From Aulostomus chinensis (taxonomy: Eukaryota; Chordata; Actinopteri; Syngnathiformes; Aulostomidae): a stretch of DNA of 64,000 nt. The stretch covers positions 18,111,501-18,175,500 of the forward strand of contig JBBMOA010000007.1 of NCBI GenBank assembly GCA_037954235.1, written 5' to 3'. How positions within the stretch are numbered: position 1 is the first letter of the stretch; each line of letters opens with the position of its first letter. The notes under the pieces were generated by a model that worked only from the letters and a program-made list of their open reading frames with translations, did no database searches and was not told where the DNA came from. Shown piece after piece: positions 37,601-51,568 of the stretch. The translations under genes and the position numbers were made by a program.

Positions 37601-38748
37601 CAGAGTCATCCATGCCACTTAACGATCATTATCCTGTGTGTGCTATGACATTGATAATAATAGTCTTATTAGATCTGCTCCGTGGTGCTGTGTTGAGCTA
37701 CTTATAGAATGAGATTTACAATGCTAATAACCTTACATTCATATCTCACATCCTCATCGTCGCACTTTGTTATTGTTCCCTCAGTAACTGCGAGCATCAG
37801 GGCAAGCAAAAACAGAGAGAGGACGAGATACACGATCTTGACCTTGAATACAGACCAAAAAAAAAAAAAAATCAGGTCAACTAAAAGAAATGTGTCATAA
37901 CTTGAGCTCAATAATGTGAGATAAAGGACTTAGGACAGATAAATGGCATGGAAGTGAAATACCGAATGAAGATGATTCTTGTGTTCACCCCTGCTTTACT
38001 CTCTCACATTGAAATCTTATAAGTTCAAATTGGTGATGAGTTTTCCAGGTTCCGGTCTGCTGCTGGTTTTATAGTTACAATGTCCCATTACAACAGCTTT
38101 GAACACATGATACTCATTACAGGAGAGCATCTCTTCAGCTGTTAGGAAAAATGAAGCTTTGGAAAGTTGGAGTCTCTCTTCGCTCTGTGTAGCACACTTG
38201 CCTTTTGGTGAACTAAAACGCAAAGAAAAAGTTTGAATGTGGATGAGATTTTGTTCTGTTTTAACCTGAGATTACGCGGTGTTGATTTAGAGCTATTCAG
38301 AGGAACGCTGCTAAAAATGTCAACATACTTGATAAGGTTATCGATACAGTAATTCTTCCCAGCGGTTTCTCCATTGAAAATCCCCGGTCGAGCCCTCTGG
38401 GATATTGGAGTTTGTGTTACAGCTGCCCATGTTTACCATCCTCCACCTCAGGCTCTTTCCACTGAGAGAAAGATGCTGGCTAGGGTGCAACTCTGCAAAT
38501 CCCACCTGGATGTGGCATTTGTAATAAACAACCTACAGGCACTGCTGCCACCCTCTCTCTCTTTCCTCTCCCAGCGCTCCTCCTCAAGCCCCTTCAACGC
38601 CGCTCATAAGCTCTCCAACAGCCTCTCTAATGTGTCCTGTGATTTATTCCATATAAATCATGGTGGGTTTTTTTCCCCCCTTAACTCCATGGGTAATATG
38701 TGACATGGCGGTTTCACTGCATGCGCCTGCTCTCTTGTTGCTGTTTTT
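31616..38748. other. Intergenic stretch, first part of the gene desert
   Basis: No coding exon recognised in either strand. It contains C-runs (about 32427-32438 and 33836-33851), a 17-base G-run (37210-37226) and a stretch of balanced-composition unique sequence at 35240-36100 that is a candidate conserved element. The open frames here are 60-110 codons and lack family signatures. Confidence 0.55.
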
Positions 38749-38780
<32 letters not shown>

Positions 38781-38800
38781 CACACACACTCACTCACTCT
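38749..38800. repeat. (CA)n microsatellite
   Basis: CA repeats with one AAAC interruption, then CACT units. Confidence 0.95.
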
Positions 38801-41800
38801 TCATCACGCTGATAGCACATGAGGGGGAAGATATAGTTATTCAGGGAATTATCTGCCTCATTGGTGCCATATCTCATCCAATGCTCTAGTGCCAAATGGT
38901 CGTGTTTCCATGGAGCCTGCTAGTGTTTACTGTGACGTGCCATGGCAGGGCCCTTTCTGGTACACAGGGACTTAGCGCACAGCAGTGGAGGGTATTTCAG
39001 TCCCCGTCTGGAGTTTTGGGGCTTACTTCTCCAGCTCTCCCCTCTCCTCCCACCTGCTCTCCTCGCTGTTCCTTCGTCGGGTGCCTGTGTGGCAGTGCAT
39101 GGGTGCTCCTGGCCCTGTTCTTAGACAGACAAGGCTAATTGAAAGGGAAGGCTGCTCTCTGCTGATCAGCTCTGACAGCAGTGTCTTGCCAGAGGTGGGT
39201 GTGCCACCCCACGCTGAGAGTTTTCACAGCAAAATAGCAGTGCTGTTGTGAAAAACACAGACTGTGCCACGATTACCCGGGCAACATGCCAAAGGAGCCA
39301 GATGAATTTTGTGGACAGAAGAAAGAAGGGAAAACCCACTTTACGACTTCAGGGAGGAGAGCTGTGCCAGCGTTTAAGTGAAAATTCTGACTGGCATTCT
39401 CCCTTTCATTCAGAGTTAGAACGAACTGAAACCACGTCTTTTTTCCCCCCAACAACGATAGATCATGTTTGATCACAGATGTACGGTCTGTCGTTTGTCT
39501 TGCTTTCCAATCTGATAGAATAGGAGGAATTGTTCACTCAAATTTTAATATTCAGTGATTAACAACTCCCTCCCCCTTTGTCATCACAGCTCCACTGAAG
39601 TTGCAACAAATAATTTGCCAGTTCAGAAAGTATTGAAGACAGCACAGATAAAAAGTGTTTTTGAGGGAGTCAAAGGTCCAATATTTACCTTTTTAAAATC
39701 TCTTTATATGCGGCTTCAGGACGCGTGATTATAGAGTTGCAAAGGGGCATTTTTCATGTTAAAAAAGGTTAATGGAAACGGCAAAATTTGCTTTAAAAAG
39801 CAATTTTGCAGTCGCTAGAGGTGGGCTTTTTTTTTTTATTTGCCTTTATCCAGTGTGCAAAATTGGGATATGAAAACTGTTTTGTTTTTTTTAGAAGCTC
39901 TGACGTATAGCCAAACTTCAACTCATGTGATTGATCAGCTGTTACCGCTGATGACATTTTTCTCGATAGTTTTCTTTTTCTTCCATAGAATAACTGACCA
40001 ACTATGGTTCGAGATGGTCTGACAGCTTCTTCTTCTTCTTCTTCTGCCGCCATGAGTAACGGCGCCTGTGCTGCCGTAGTCCGACAGAAATAAGTATTGC
40101 CTCGGACAGTTCATTCGCTCCAAACCAGTAGATTGAAAGGCCCCTTGTTTGCATTTCCAAACTGCACTTAAAATTTCTTATGACAGTTCATTTTCAAGTG
40201 ATTTATTTCCCTTAACTCAGAATTTGATTGTTTCCTTCCAACAGATCATTTTCATTTACCTCAGGCTCTTCGATTAGCACTTCTTTTAAACTTTTCCGTT
40301 CTTTCTTCCTACGCCCATATTCAGAGGTGTCACAATCCAGTGTGACTTGATGCACCAGGACAGGCTGGGACCCCTGAGCAGGCCCACAGTGGACAGCTGT
40401 GATTACTGCTGACAATAATTTATGGTCCCCTCTGATTGAAAACATGAGAGCTGGAGATAGAAGGGCTGGTGCCGAGTCAAGGCACCACCTTAAGATATAA
40501 AACTGAGGCCGCAGCTGCTGTCAGATCCAGGACTCCTGCCAAGCTCTGCAGGCCTTCTGCCCATTCAGACAAACACGAGCTCTGATTTTGCTCTCTTTTC
40601 TCTTCGTTTATATTTTTTCCTTTTCTTCTTGTCTTTGTCCTTTGTTTTCCTCATTATTTCTATCTTGCCTGCAGTGCTCTTCGCCCCCTCTATTTTTAAC
40701 ATTTAATATCAACCTAAATGTAAATACCAGGGTAATTTAATGTGTCGGAATGCTGTTTGTAATAACGTGCGGAGATCCTGATGATCAGGTGTCACTACAA
40801 TGAGCTTCTCAAACCCTGAGATTACCACGCTAATCCCAACAATGACACTGTGAGGCTGGTTTCAACAACTATCTGCACCATTGTTTATGCTGTCATCCCC
40901 ACAGGATTGTACTCATGAGGAGTAAGCATTTCAGTGGCTTTGCATTTACTATTTCAATGACATATCCCGGGATAAAGATTCCCTCCTCTGAAACGATGTA
41001 TTTTATGCTCTATTTCTGAAGAGGTCTTGAGCTAAAGAGAAGATTTTCTGGTTGTGAAACTTAAATTAAAAATCCCCAGATTAAATTGAGAAAGATTAAG
41101 GGGAAATCGGATGGAATTAAAGTTAAGATAAATGATTCAAAAACAGTTTATCTTAAATTTACTCTTCAAATTTGACTTTGCCTTTTGGGGAGGAAGTTGC
41201 TTTTGTGCTGTTTGTCAGTTTTCCTGTTCACACGATGGTCCAAAAACGAGCCTGCCAATTTTCACTGAGCATAGAGAGAACACGTGGGACAAGGGGGAAC
41301 CCATTAAAGTTGGAGAAGATTTGAATCGGTGTGAAATTATTGTTACAGTTTTGTGAATGTAGTAAAATAGAGCATTTTTGACAGGATTTTCAGAGACTAG
41401 AATGGGTGACATCACACACAGAAAGAAGTTTTTTTTTTTTTTTTTTTACTGTACTACAAACATATCTGCTTAATTTGTCCTGACAGCAACAAATGTTTCC
41501 TCACCGTTTTTTTTTTTTTTTTTGTGACACTGCAAATTTACCTTTTCACACAATATAACTTTAGCAGCAATAAGACTCATTTTGCTGACTTTCCAACTGC
41601 CTCCTGGAAACAATGTTAGGCAACGTCAGGATTTTCAGAACTGAAGCAAAAAAGTGAACTCTTAACACCTCCAGTTCGAGCATGACTTGAGTGAGTGCAA
41701 CAGAATGCTGGTCACAGCTGGCCCCACTCTGAATGAGTGAGGAACCAAAAATGGTTGTAATTCATTTGGTTTTTAGCTCAAATTGTTTGTGGATTAATAA

Positions 41801-44800
41801 ACATACAGCTGGATAAAGAAGACCTGGATTATACCAGACGAGGCACGTGAGAGTTTGTAAAAGGATGTGTTTTCAGACTTGTTCAGTTTAGCTGTCGTTT
41901 TGTAGCTGTCACTGCTGAAGGCAAGACCCTCAAACTGCTCGGTGGTCAGCAGATCAGACTGCGGCTGTACTGAGCAGCTTTCAGGTGTGAATGTGATCAG
42001 AACTCTCCTGCAAAAGTGAGACTCCCCTGTGTGGATCAAGGTTATAAAAGGTCAGCCTCCAATCGTTGCACGCTAAAAATACGTGACTGGCTCTTTCTGC
42101 ATTCTGGAGTCTGACAGAAGTGACGCAAGAGGGGGGAAAAAAACACCTTTTTTAGTTCCAGACACCTATTTATACTTGAAAGTCTTAAAAAAAAAAAAAC
42201 ATTTCTTGGGTGAAGAATGGTTTTAAGACTTCTTTTAGATGACAAAGCAGTTGCAGCTGGTTGATATATGGACGTTCACAGGATACACGCTGGATGATCT
42301 GAGGGATGTAGTTGAGTTTTGGCCAGTGAGCAAGTTGGGAAAATATTTAAATCCCTGTAAATAAGCAGCAAGACCGTTGAAATAAGTTCTATAATGTACC
42401 AGCTACCACAGAAGTGTTGTACAGAAGTAACGTGTTCTGTTCTCACAAGCCCTGTTAGCACACTGGCTGGAACCCACCTAATGGTTTGAGATTGACTGCA
42501 GTCTAGTGCACAGTTATAATGACATAATGACATAAGGATATATCTGAAACTACCTCAGTTTACTCAGAATGGAAATCCTGACACCCCTAATAGGAGATGT
42601 CAGCAAAAAGCCCCTGGACCACATTTATAATTGTCATAAAACCAGTTTGCAGTACATACAGTACATAATATAGTATCATTCTTTCTATTGTTGTTGTTGT
42701 TGTTTTTTTTTGTCGTTTCCTTCACTTTGGAATTAATGTTCAAATATCTTCATGACATCAGCATTGGAAGAATTCTTAAGTTACAGCATTTTTTCCACCA
42801 GAATCTGGAATGTTTGCACAGCAAAAGGGAATTAATGAGCTTTGTGCACATTCACAATATGTGAATATTATTTACAACAGGAAATTAGAGCCGTGTAAGA
42901 TTTTCACCAAGTTTTTCCTGTAAAAGGGTCACTTGGAAAATTCCTCAGTGTCTAAAAGTGCATGTGCTACCTGGCACCCAAATGGAAGAGAGGAAAATAT
43001 TTCCTCAGAGCACAATGGTTAGCAATAGTGTCTGAGTTATGTAAACAACAGAGCAAAATGGAATCCCCCTAAAACTCAAGGTGCATTACTTTGCTTTTCC
43101 AAGGTTTTTAACTGTACCAAACAATAAAACAATCCCCTGTTCAGCAAATACTACATGATTAAACCAAAACTATATTGACTGCATCCAGAGGTCATGAGAA
43201 ATACACTCTTATCCTATCAACAGATACAGGTGATCTTTGAAAACAAGCGTCTACAGAGGGGCTCGCTGATAGACTGGCAGCACGCATTGTTTATTGTTCT
43301 CCGAGAACTACTAGGACGCAGATACGCATTCAGCTGCCACTGCTGCACCACTGCTTTGCAGCGGGACAATCAATACACTACCATTGCCACTTGAAACAAT
43401 GTCTTGCTATGATTTTGCAACAATGAATGACAAATCTCTGGAGAGTGGGAGGAAACAGTGTAAGCCCCGCTGAACACAGGAACTCCAAACAGAAAAGGAG
43501 TGGCGTCAAGAAATCAACTCAAGGACCTTTTTAGTACCAATATCAGACACAGGAGATATATCAGAGGTTTATTACAGACATGTCATTAGCAGTAATCTTT
43601 TTCATGCTTTTACACAACATTAGTTTTTTTGCATCTAGCCCATTAAGTCTCTATAGATGAGATACTGAACTTAGGAGTATTTTTTTCTGTATTTATTTTA
43701 GTCTTTGAAAGGGACAGCATAAAGTGATGAACGTCAGTATAAATACGCCGGTAAATATGCTGGACGTTGCTGACTTCCATCCGCAGTTCCATGGCAGGTA
43801 ATAAACTATGAACGACCATAAAGTTCAAAGAAAGACAAAAATACAAATTGCAGAGAAAAATGCAAGAGGGAATACAACAATATCTATCAAGCCAAGGAAC
43901 CATCTGTACTGGCTGTTGGGTTGCATCATAAATTGCAGCATCATTTAACAATTTGTTTCCATGATATTTCTAGAATGATTATCCACCACTATGGTACCGT
44001 CATCGTCTGCACATCTACAGAAAGAAGACATACCTGCAGGGGTTCTGAGGGTTCATCATTATATTCCTGATTATACTGCATATTCAAACTTTATACCTTC
44101 CATGCCTGCAGACTGCTTTTTCATAATCTACCATGATTACCCTTTGCCACTAGCTTGAGGTCATTAATCCCTTCTCATATTGGGACAATACTTCTTACAC
44201 TTTGTCCCAGAGACACCACCACCATTCATCACATTGTCACCCCTCACAAGAGACCCAGTAGTTTTCATTTATCCAGCAGTAGAGCATCTGACTCTCTACT
44301 GTGCACACAAACCGCAGCCGTCATTACTATGATGGTTACATTCACATGCGTGTTTTTTTTGGTGCCCCTGCATACACACAACTCAGGTGTTTTACATAAT
44401 GCTCCTGGCGCAGCCCAGTTATGTTTATTTGCTTTGTGACAACTACAATTCTAAAACTATAATTCTGCCTCCTTGACCTTCATATAGAATACTCGTAGTA
44501 CTATTAGTTCCACATCCACATGGGTCCAAGAAAAGAAATCTCTGATCTTACTTTTCCTCAGAAGTCTTTCCTGCAACAGACCAAAGAGTAGACAATCGAC
44601 TTCCTGTTTACACCAGTGCGCACATGCCCAGTGTACAAGAACTATCATGTGACATGTTTTAGGGTGGGTTAATATGGACGGACAAAAACATTCTGAAATT
44701 TGCTCAAAAGCTTGTGTGGATCATGTTAATCTGAAACTATGAATGCAGCCCTTGTTTGAAAAGCCAAGGAAGTTGTCATTAAAGGATTCGTAGAAACTTA

Positions 44801-47800
44801 TTAAAATGGTGCAAGATTAAAATATCCATTATTCTGTTATAGAAACAATAAAATGCAGCGAGGAAAGCCGACATTATAGCAGAGTTGCAGATTCCTCATG
44901 GTGGTTGTTGCTTGATGTTTTCTAGCTCACAGACGGCAGTGGTGCTATCAGATTTGCTATCTCTTTTCCTCTCTCATCTCTCTCTCTCCTCCTCCCTCAC
45001 TCGCATTCACCCTCTGCCACCTGCACACACTCATACACGCACACATCGATGACATAAAAAGACATCTTTCTGATGAATAAATTTGTATATTTTAGAACCT
45101 ATCCCCGTTCCAGCAAGTATTCTCCAGAGGCCCTGCCTTCTTCTCTCCTGAGTTCCCCTGCAACCCAGTGGAGTCATTAGTCTGCTTGCTGTGTTGAACT
45201 CTTTAATCATCTGTGTGTTACATAAAAAGAGGACTATTCCTCAGTGACACACAACGGCATGCTCAGCTTGGTTGGGTCTTGCTTTGATGTGTATAGGCTG
45301 TTGTGTTGTGTCTGCACTATAGGCTTCTTCAGACTCACTTTTTCAATTTCTCTGTGGAGGTGAGATTTGTTAGTGTTCCTCTTGATGCAGTAAAGATGTG
45401 ACTGGGAGTGTGTATCCTGCTACTAAACTCCAGCATACGTCCTACTACAGTGCCATAGCAAGTTTGTTCTTGTGCCTATGGGGCGTGTGAACTTTGTCTT
45501 TCTTTCAACGTTTTGAATCCAAAATAGGTCACTTCTGAGATGGTGCGTCTGTATATTAGTCAGGTTATTATAGTTAGGGAATAAAGGATTTTCTCCCCAG
45601 TTGCACATCGTCAATTCACCTCATCTGTCCTGGTTGTTGCTCCACCCCCCTCTGTCACTCTGGGGAGCTCTGTGGAGCGCCACATGCTTCCTCCTTCAGA
45701 TTAGGAGTTGTTGGCCTTGAGGAGCTTCACCGGGTGGATGCAGCACATGGAAGAGTCATGCTATATTCCCTCCCTAAATAAACAAAACAAAACAAAACAA
45801 AAAACCCAGTTGCTCCAACTGACCAGAGGAGGCATTAGAACAGCAACCAGGACACAAACCCTCATCCATCTTATCGCCTGCAGACAGCCAGTTGTGTCCA
45901 CACTGATGCCAACTGAACAGGAGGAAACACCCAGAACCAAACCAGTGGCCTCCTTGTTGCTAGGTAATGCAACAGACTGCTGATAGGAAAAAAAACCCCC
46001 AAATGATCAAACGTGAAAACAACTGCCCAACCTCCCACCATTGTTGCATTGGTGGAGTTTGTGCAGGACACGCAGGGACAAAAATGGCAACTTTTGAGGG
46101 GTGTAGATGAGCCCATTTGTAGTCAGATTGTGGGAGAGCCTTATGGACAGGAATGTGATGGTGCAAACTATATCCATGCAAACAATCCACTGCTGTGAAC
46201 TTTCTGCTCATAGGAAGGTACAGTGTAACGTTATACTGTTGTATTGTAGGGCAAAGAGGGCTCAACTAACATGTACATGCTGAAAATGACACGACGCACA
46301 AAAGCAGTACCTTGTAAATGTTTTACAATCCTTTGTCAGAGCAGATTTAATTAAAACTTAACATAGACACAAACACACCCAAATGCACACTTCCATGCTG
46401 CATCAGTGTTCCATAGGGACAACAGCAGGCGCCTGGTGTCACCGGTATCAAGTTACAGGTCTGTCAGACACAATGGCGAGGAGTTGCCCCGCGGCTCGGC
46501 CTGAGAGGGCAGAACAATGGAACCGCAGTGCAGACGGAGCAGCGGAGGGCACGTTGAGCTGATCTGTCAGCCTGGCAGAGCTGCACAAGCTCCTCCAGCC
46601 CCAGACCCTCTCCTTGCACATACAATGGAGGGTAGGAGGTCAAGAGCATGAGGAAATGGAGGGGAATTCCCAGCATGCTATGATAAAATGGAGTCCTCTA
46701 TTTTGGTGGCTGGAGGAGTAGGACAGGCTACACCCAGAACACATCATAACTTTCACCCATTACAGTGAAGTCATTGCAGCGGGTCAACGTGCAGCTGTAG
46801 ATAATCATTTTATGGGTCGTTGGTTCACTCTCTTGCACCGCTGCTCATTACTGTTGAATTGAAATTCTAAGCTTGTCTGGCTGATAGCTGAACCTGAACA
46901 ATGAAAACATTACCTTACTCTCCGTCTCTTCATCAGAACTCACTTTTGTACAATAATGACTCGAAAATAAATTCCCTTTTCTGAATTTCACTGGAAGAAC
47001 GTGTAGCATTTCTAAACAGCGCAGTGTGTTGAAAAATAAATCTGAATCAAATCAAGCCATGACATCCAATAAAGCTGATCTCTGAGAGCGAGAGAGAAGG
47101 GTGAAGGATATCACTTTAAAGCCATTCCGCTCGGAGTTTATACAGCACAGCTATAATATCTCTATTCTCGCCTTTTATCTGTCAAGCACATGTACACTGC
47201 TCTAATCTGTTTAGGGGGACGAGGTGTTTAGTCAGGGCTGTGTTCAAATGGAGGTCCTGAAGGCTGCTGCCCTCCAAGTGGTGACTAAGGGGTGCGCGGG
47301 GGGGGGGGGGGGGGGGGGTTGTGAAAGCCAGATTTTGTTAAAGCACTTAATAAGGCACAGTGTGATATATAAGCCCACGGGCAGCAAAGCTCTGTGTGCA
47401 AACACTTCAGCTACTCCTGTGATAGGGCAATCTGTGTACGGAGGAGCGGACGGCCTAACAACTCTGTTATTTCACACGCGACCCTATTTGGCCTCTCTGA
47501 TATCCTTAATTTGGTAGCTGCATTTGATATAGTGCTGCAAATATTTGCTTAGGCACACATTAACTCTGTTTGCCTGGCGTGTTACGATAAACAAACCGCA
47601 ATGGTGTGCTGAATGTAATAAATGTTAAACAGTGCGTGCAATTATACACTTCACATATCTGGACCTCCTTATACTGAAAGCATGCTTTGTGGAACTGGGC
47701 TCTATTTTGACAGATCGTTATTCCCCTTCCTGACCACCTAGGGTTACGTTCAAAAATTAACTGTTTATGGGACGCCTAGGGTGCAGTGGTGAAAACTAGC

Positions 47801-48502
47801 CCATATCTCTGTGGGAAGAAAATATAGATTTTGACATGGAAATTTCACAGTTGCAGTTCCAGAGAGGTCATTAAAATGCACTGAGAAAACAGGTTTTAGT
47901 TTGAGATTTTAAATGTTTTAGATCAAGTATGCAGGTTAGAACCGGTAGTTCATCTGTTTCCTGCTTTTTTGGATATTTGTTGCACCCTCAGACTCAATAA
48001 TAATTTCTATTCTGTCCTTTCTACCTTTTGCTGTTGTGCATTTGCAAGGCAATGTCATAAAATTTAATGATATAATGTAATAAGCTTCTTTTTAAAAATA
48101 CAAGAAAGGTGTGCTGCTTTTCATTCACGTTCTAACTCTTTTCATATGTTTTACCTTCTCTGTGCGATGGATTATTTTGTCCTTGTTATGAAAATACTTC
48201 AATAAATTACACAATGGAGGATTCTGTGTCAAACGACAGTTTTGCTTTACGACCTTCACCACTTCCATGAAATGTTTTAGGTTTGAAGTATTATGGAGTT
48301 TACTTTTCCTTGCAACACCATGTTTGTTTTTATAAAGGATAACCTTACAGTTTTAATAACATCCAGCTCTTGTTACCAAGGAGGTTAAATGCACTCAGAT
48401 CAAAAATAAGCAAAGTCATGTTTCTTCTTAATGTTCATCAGATCAGATATACAGAATTTCCTCAAAGAAATACCTCAGATTGTGGCTCAGAAAGGAAGGT
48501 AG

Positions 48503-48504
<2 letters not shown>
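38801..48504. other. Intergenic stretch, second part of the gene desert
   Basis: No gene recognised. It holds a (TTC)n tract (about 40027-40046), T-runs (41429-41448 and 41506-41523), an AAAAC tract (45780-45803) and a 21-base G-run (47298-47318). A TATA-like GATATAAAACT with a GC-rich segment follows at 40490-40560. A copy of CTGGCTCTTTCTGCATTCTG (42088-42107) is shared with 21837-21856, which marks an old dispersed repeat. Confidence 0.55.
42055..42215. repeat. Old dispersed repeat fragment related to 21815-21915
   Basis: Shares CTGGCTCTTTCTGCATTCTG followed by GAGT, and flanking words (GCACGCTAAAAATAC here, CGTGCTAAATATAC there), with the fragment inside the long ttc23 intron. The family is unknown. 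Confidence 0.5.
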
Positions 48505-48573
<69 letters not shown>

Positions 48574-48592
48574 CGAGAGAGAGAAAGAGAGG
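48505..48592. repeat. (GT)n(GA)n compound microsatellite
   Basis: About 30 GT units followed by interrupted GA and a short G-run. It is the source of the spurious Cys-Val open frames. Confidence 0.95.
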
Positions 48593-50494
48593 GGGGGATG
48601 TGGGGCATCAGCGGTCAGCTGTGTCTGGATTATAAGTCAACTTGCTTTTAGCTGTGCAGCCTGCCGATTCAGCTCTTCTCATCAGGATAGCGAAGGATCT
48701 TAATCCTGTATATCCAGGTAACCTTCTCTGATAGAGAATAGGAAAGACATTATAGTCAGGCACTGTCTAGACAAAAAAAAAACAGTTCAGGAGATTTTAT
48801 TTTTGTCTTGAGTAGAGGGAAAAGTGCTGTAACTTTATACCTTTCTTTCTGGAAATACACAGCAGCCCTGCAGTTTCAGAGGGTTTGTCTTACGTCTTGA
48901 TATTTGTCCCGTACTAAGCTCTTCACGGGATGGTGACAGCTCGCAGCACTGGTGTGAGAGCAGGAAAAGACAAAGCACTCTGTACTCCGAGTCTGTGTGT
49001 GATTAATGACAGAGGTGTGTGTTGCAGTGGGCACCCTCGGAGCAGCTACAGATCAGTCTTCCTGTAAGACAAATCTGACACTCACCAACCCACCGCCCCA
49101 CCTGCTACCCCCCCCCCCCCCCGCAACCACCACCATCATGAAAAACCCCTCAGCTCCTCACAGCCAAGTGCACCCCAGCACGCCATCGCACTCATAAATC
49201 ATCCTAAACAAAGCATGTTTAATCTGTGACGCGCAGGCCTGACATGCAAATTTATTACCTGTTGTAGGGGAAAACTGCATGTGTCCCACTGAGTCAAGCC
49301 TCTATTTACCTTTGAGAAACCGGTAAAATACTGGAAAGACAAAGTCTGCAACAAAGGAAGCTGATGATGGTGATGTCTTTCAGGCACGAGACAAAGCCCT
49401 GCTTTACCCAACCATCCTGCCGCCTTTTCACGGTGGATGACATGCTCGCACGACTTTCTCGACTGCACTTGCCAAAAAAGATTTAGGGATTTTTCTCAAG
49501 CACATTTGTAAAACATGAATACCAAATTATCTCTTGTGGATTAGAGTTGGATAGCTGCACTATATGCCTGGTATGAATCATAATGCTTAGGCAGAACTGG
49601 GCACCTACTACCTACAATTGTGTGATTGAGTCGAGGTTTTTAGAAATCGAGCGTGCGGTAATAGGGCATTGTGAGGGAATATGCATGTAATATCGAGTTT
49701 TAAAAGAGCAGCGTAAAAGCAATTCAGAAGACACGATGGCAAAAACAAAAGCAGAAATGAGAAGAATGTTTTACGATGTGAACGGATGTAGAGTTGGTGA
49801 TCTTTTTTTTTTTTTCTTAGCAATTTTTAAAATGAGTCTGATTTCTCTTTTGTAAGTTTTCATCTTTTAGGCATCCACATCCTATTTTTTTCCTTCTTCA
49901 AGTTCCAGTTGACTAAATGTCTGAGAATTCCATTTCAACTTCATCAAAGGAAACCACAAGTATTTTTGTTGATTAAAATTGACCTCAGTTTGCCTGGTGT
50001 GAGCCTCAGTGTGTCTCTTCAGGTTTTTTTTTAGCGCAGCTGATTTTGATTTAGTTAGTCTTTTGAACATCAAAAAACATATTAGTGTTAGTCAGTTTGA
50101 TTGTTTTTAGTTTAAATCTAGATTAAGACTTCAAAATTAGATAGTCGATTCACATTTTTAGTCTAATTTCCATCAACAAAATTCACACTAGAGTCTGAGT
50201 AGCATTTGCAGAGTAGGACACTGTCTTCTGTAAATGCTGCCCACAACCGTGATAATAGATTCATATATCTGTGGCGTTCTTGCTGTAGCTGACAGAATAC
50301 ATTACAGTAGCATTAGCTTGATGTGGAAACATAGATAAAATGACGGGAAGAACAGGCTGAGAGGCAGAAATTAGAGTGGTCTCTCCCACACATTCCCTTT
50401 GGCAGACTCTCTTGATCCTGCTCGTCCTCAACTTGTCTTTACACTGTAAATGGTGAGGATTAGAAGTGATGGCACCTGCTGACTGGCGATGTCA

Positions 50495-50495
<1 letters not shown>

Positions 50496-50528
<33 letters not shown>
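50496..50528. repeat. (CA)n microsatellite
   Basis: About 16 uninterrupted AC units. Confidence 0.95.
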
Positions 50529-50529
<1 letters not shown>

Positions 50530-51512
50530 CTCAAATACGCAACATTTGTATTTGTGATGCAATCATCAAGTAAGAAAATCTGAGAATTAGTCAACAGTGA
50601 AATATAAAAGCCCCCCCAAGTGCCTGAAAAGGAATCATGGATGTTGCTTTGTGAAACCCCTCTCCTACTGGCCAGAAAAACCCACTAACAATGACTAACA
50701 TCTGGGTTATGCTTGCAGTGGGCTTGGTCGCAGTCGACACGACTATTTATCGGCTCCGGTTAGTATCGGCATCGATGTACACAAAATCTGGGTGAATGTG
50801 ACACTTAGCCACTACCCACGTGTAATGAGCAGCACGGAGGCAATAGCCTGGGTTCAATCTTAATGTGAAGCAAATCGTTTTAAAGTTCACAAAAAAGAAA
50901 GACAAGCCACTTTGGCGCGTTTCCATCAACCGGTTGGAGCGGATAAGCAAAGCGGGTTTGGATGGAACATAGCGGGAAAGGCAACCGTAACATGGCTGGA
51001 ATGAAATGCAGAAGAAGTAGAGGTTACAGCCCAGGAACCAACCAGCTAGTCGTCTTGGCAACATGCACATTATTATGCATACTTATAAGACACCATTAGC
51101 AGAAACAGCCGTCACGTTGAGTTCAGTGTTTGCTACATCAGAACTTATTTGGCAAATGTGTTTCCATTTCTACATTTGAGCATGAACCCTTTTTCACATA
51201 AATCAAAACCACCTCAAATGAGTACAAATTTTTTGAGGGGAATTAGATGATTTTTTTAATTATATTTTGGTCTTTCCATCCCCTTTTCTGATTCAGTACT
51301 TCAAAATGTGCATGAAAACAGGAAAGCCAACTAATGAAAGCTCGTCGCCACCACTGGTGAATTCTGCATTTTTTGTGTGGTTTTTTTTGTCATCTCTTCC
51401 GAAAATTCAACTCAGCTGCTCTTAAGCACCTGCGGGCTAATGGCATTCAGTCAGGACTGAGTTTGATAAACAGAATGCAGCGAAAGACACTAAAAAAAAC
51501 CTATTCGGTTTA

Positions 51513-51568
51513 CTTTGCAGTGCTTTGACTGCGTTTGACTTCTCGAACGCAGTCAAAGCACTGCAAAG
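51513..51568. repeat. Perfect 23-bp inverted repeat with 10-nt loop
   Basis: Left arm 51513-51535 (begins CTTTGCAGTGCTTTGACTGC) and right arm 51546-51568 (ends AAGCACTGCAAAG) are exact reverse complements. The loop is TGACTTCTCG. No transposon-like flanks are obvious. See findings. Confidence 0.9.

Noticed and set aside
40212..40445. Minus-strand 77-codon frame with a Lys/Glu-rich end
   Set aside because: No family recognised and no splice-linked neighbours; length is within chance expectation.
48370..48651. Frames rich in Cys-Val or Arg-Glu repeats
   Set aside because: Direct translations of the (GT)n(GA)n microsatellite.
50747..51070. Minus-strand 107-codon frame
   Set aside because: No domain recognised; the sequence has words like those of decayed fish mobile elements, so a gene is unlikely.
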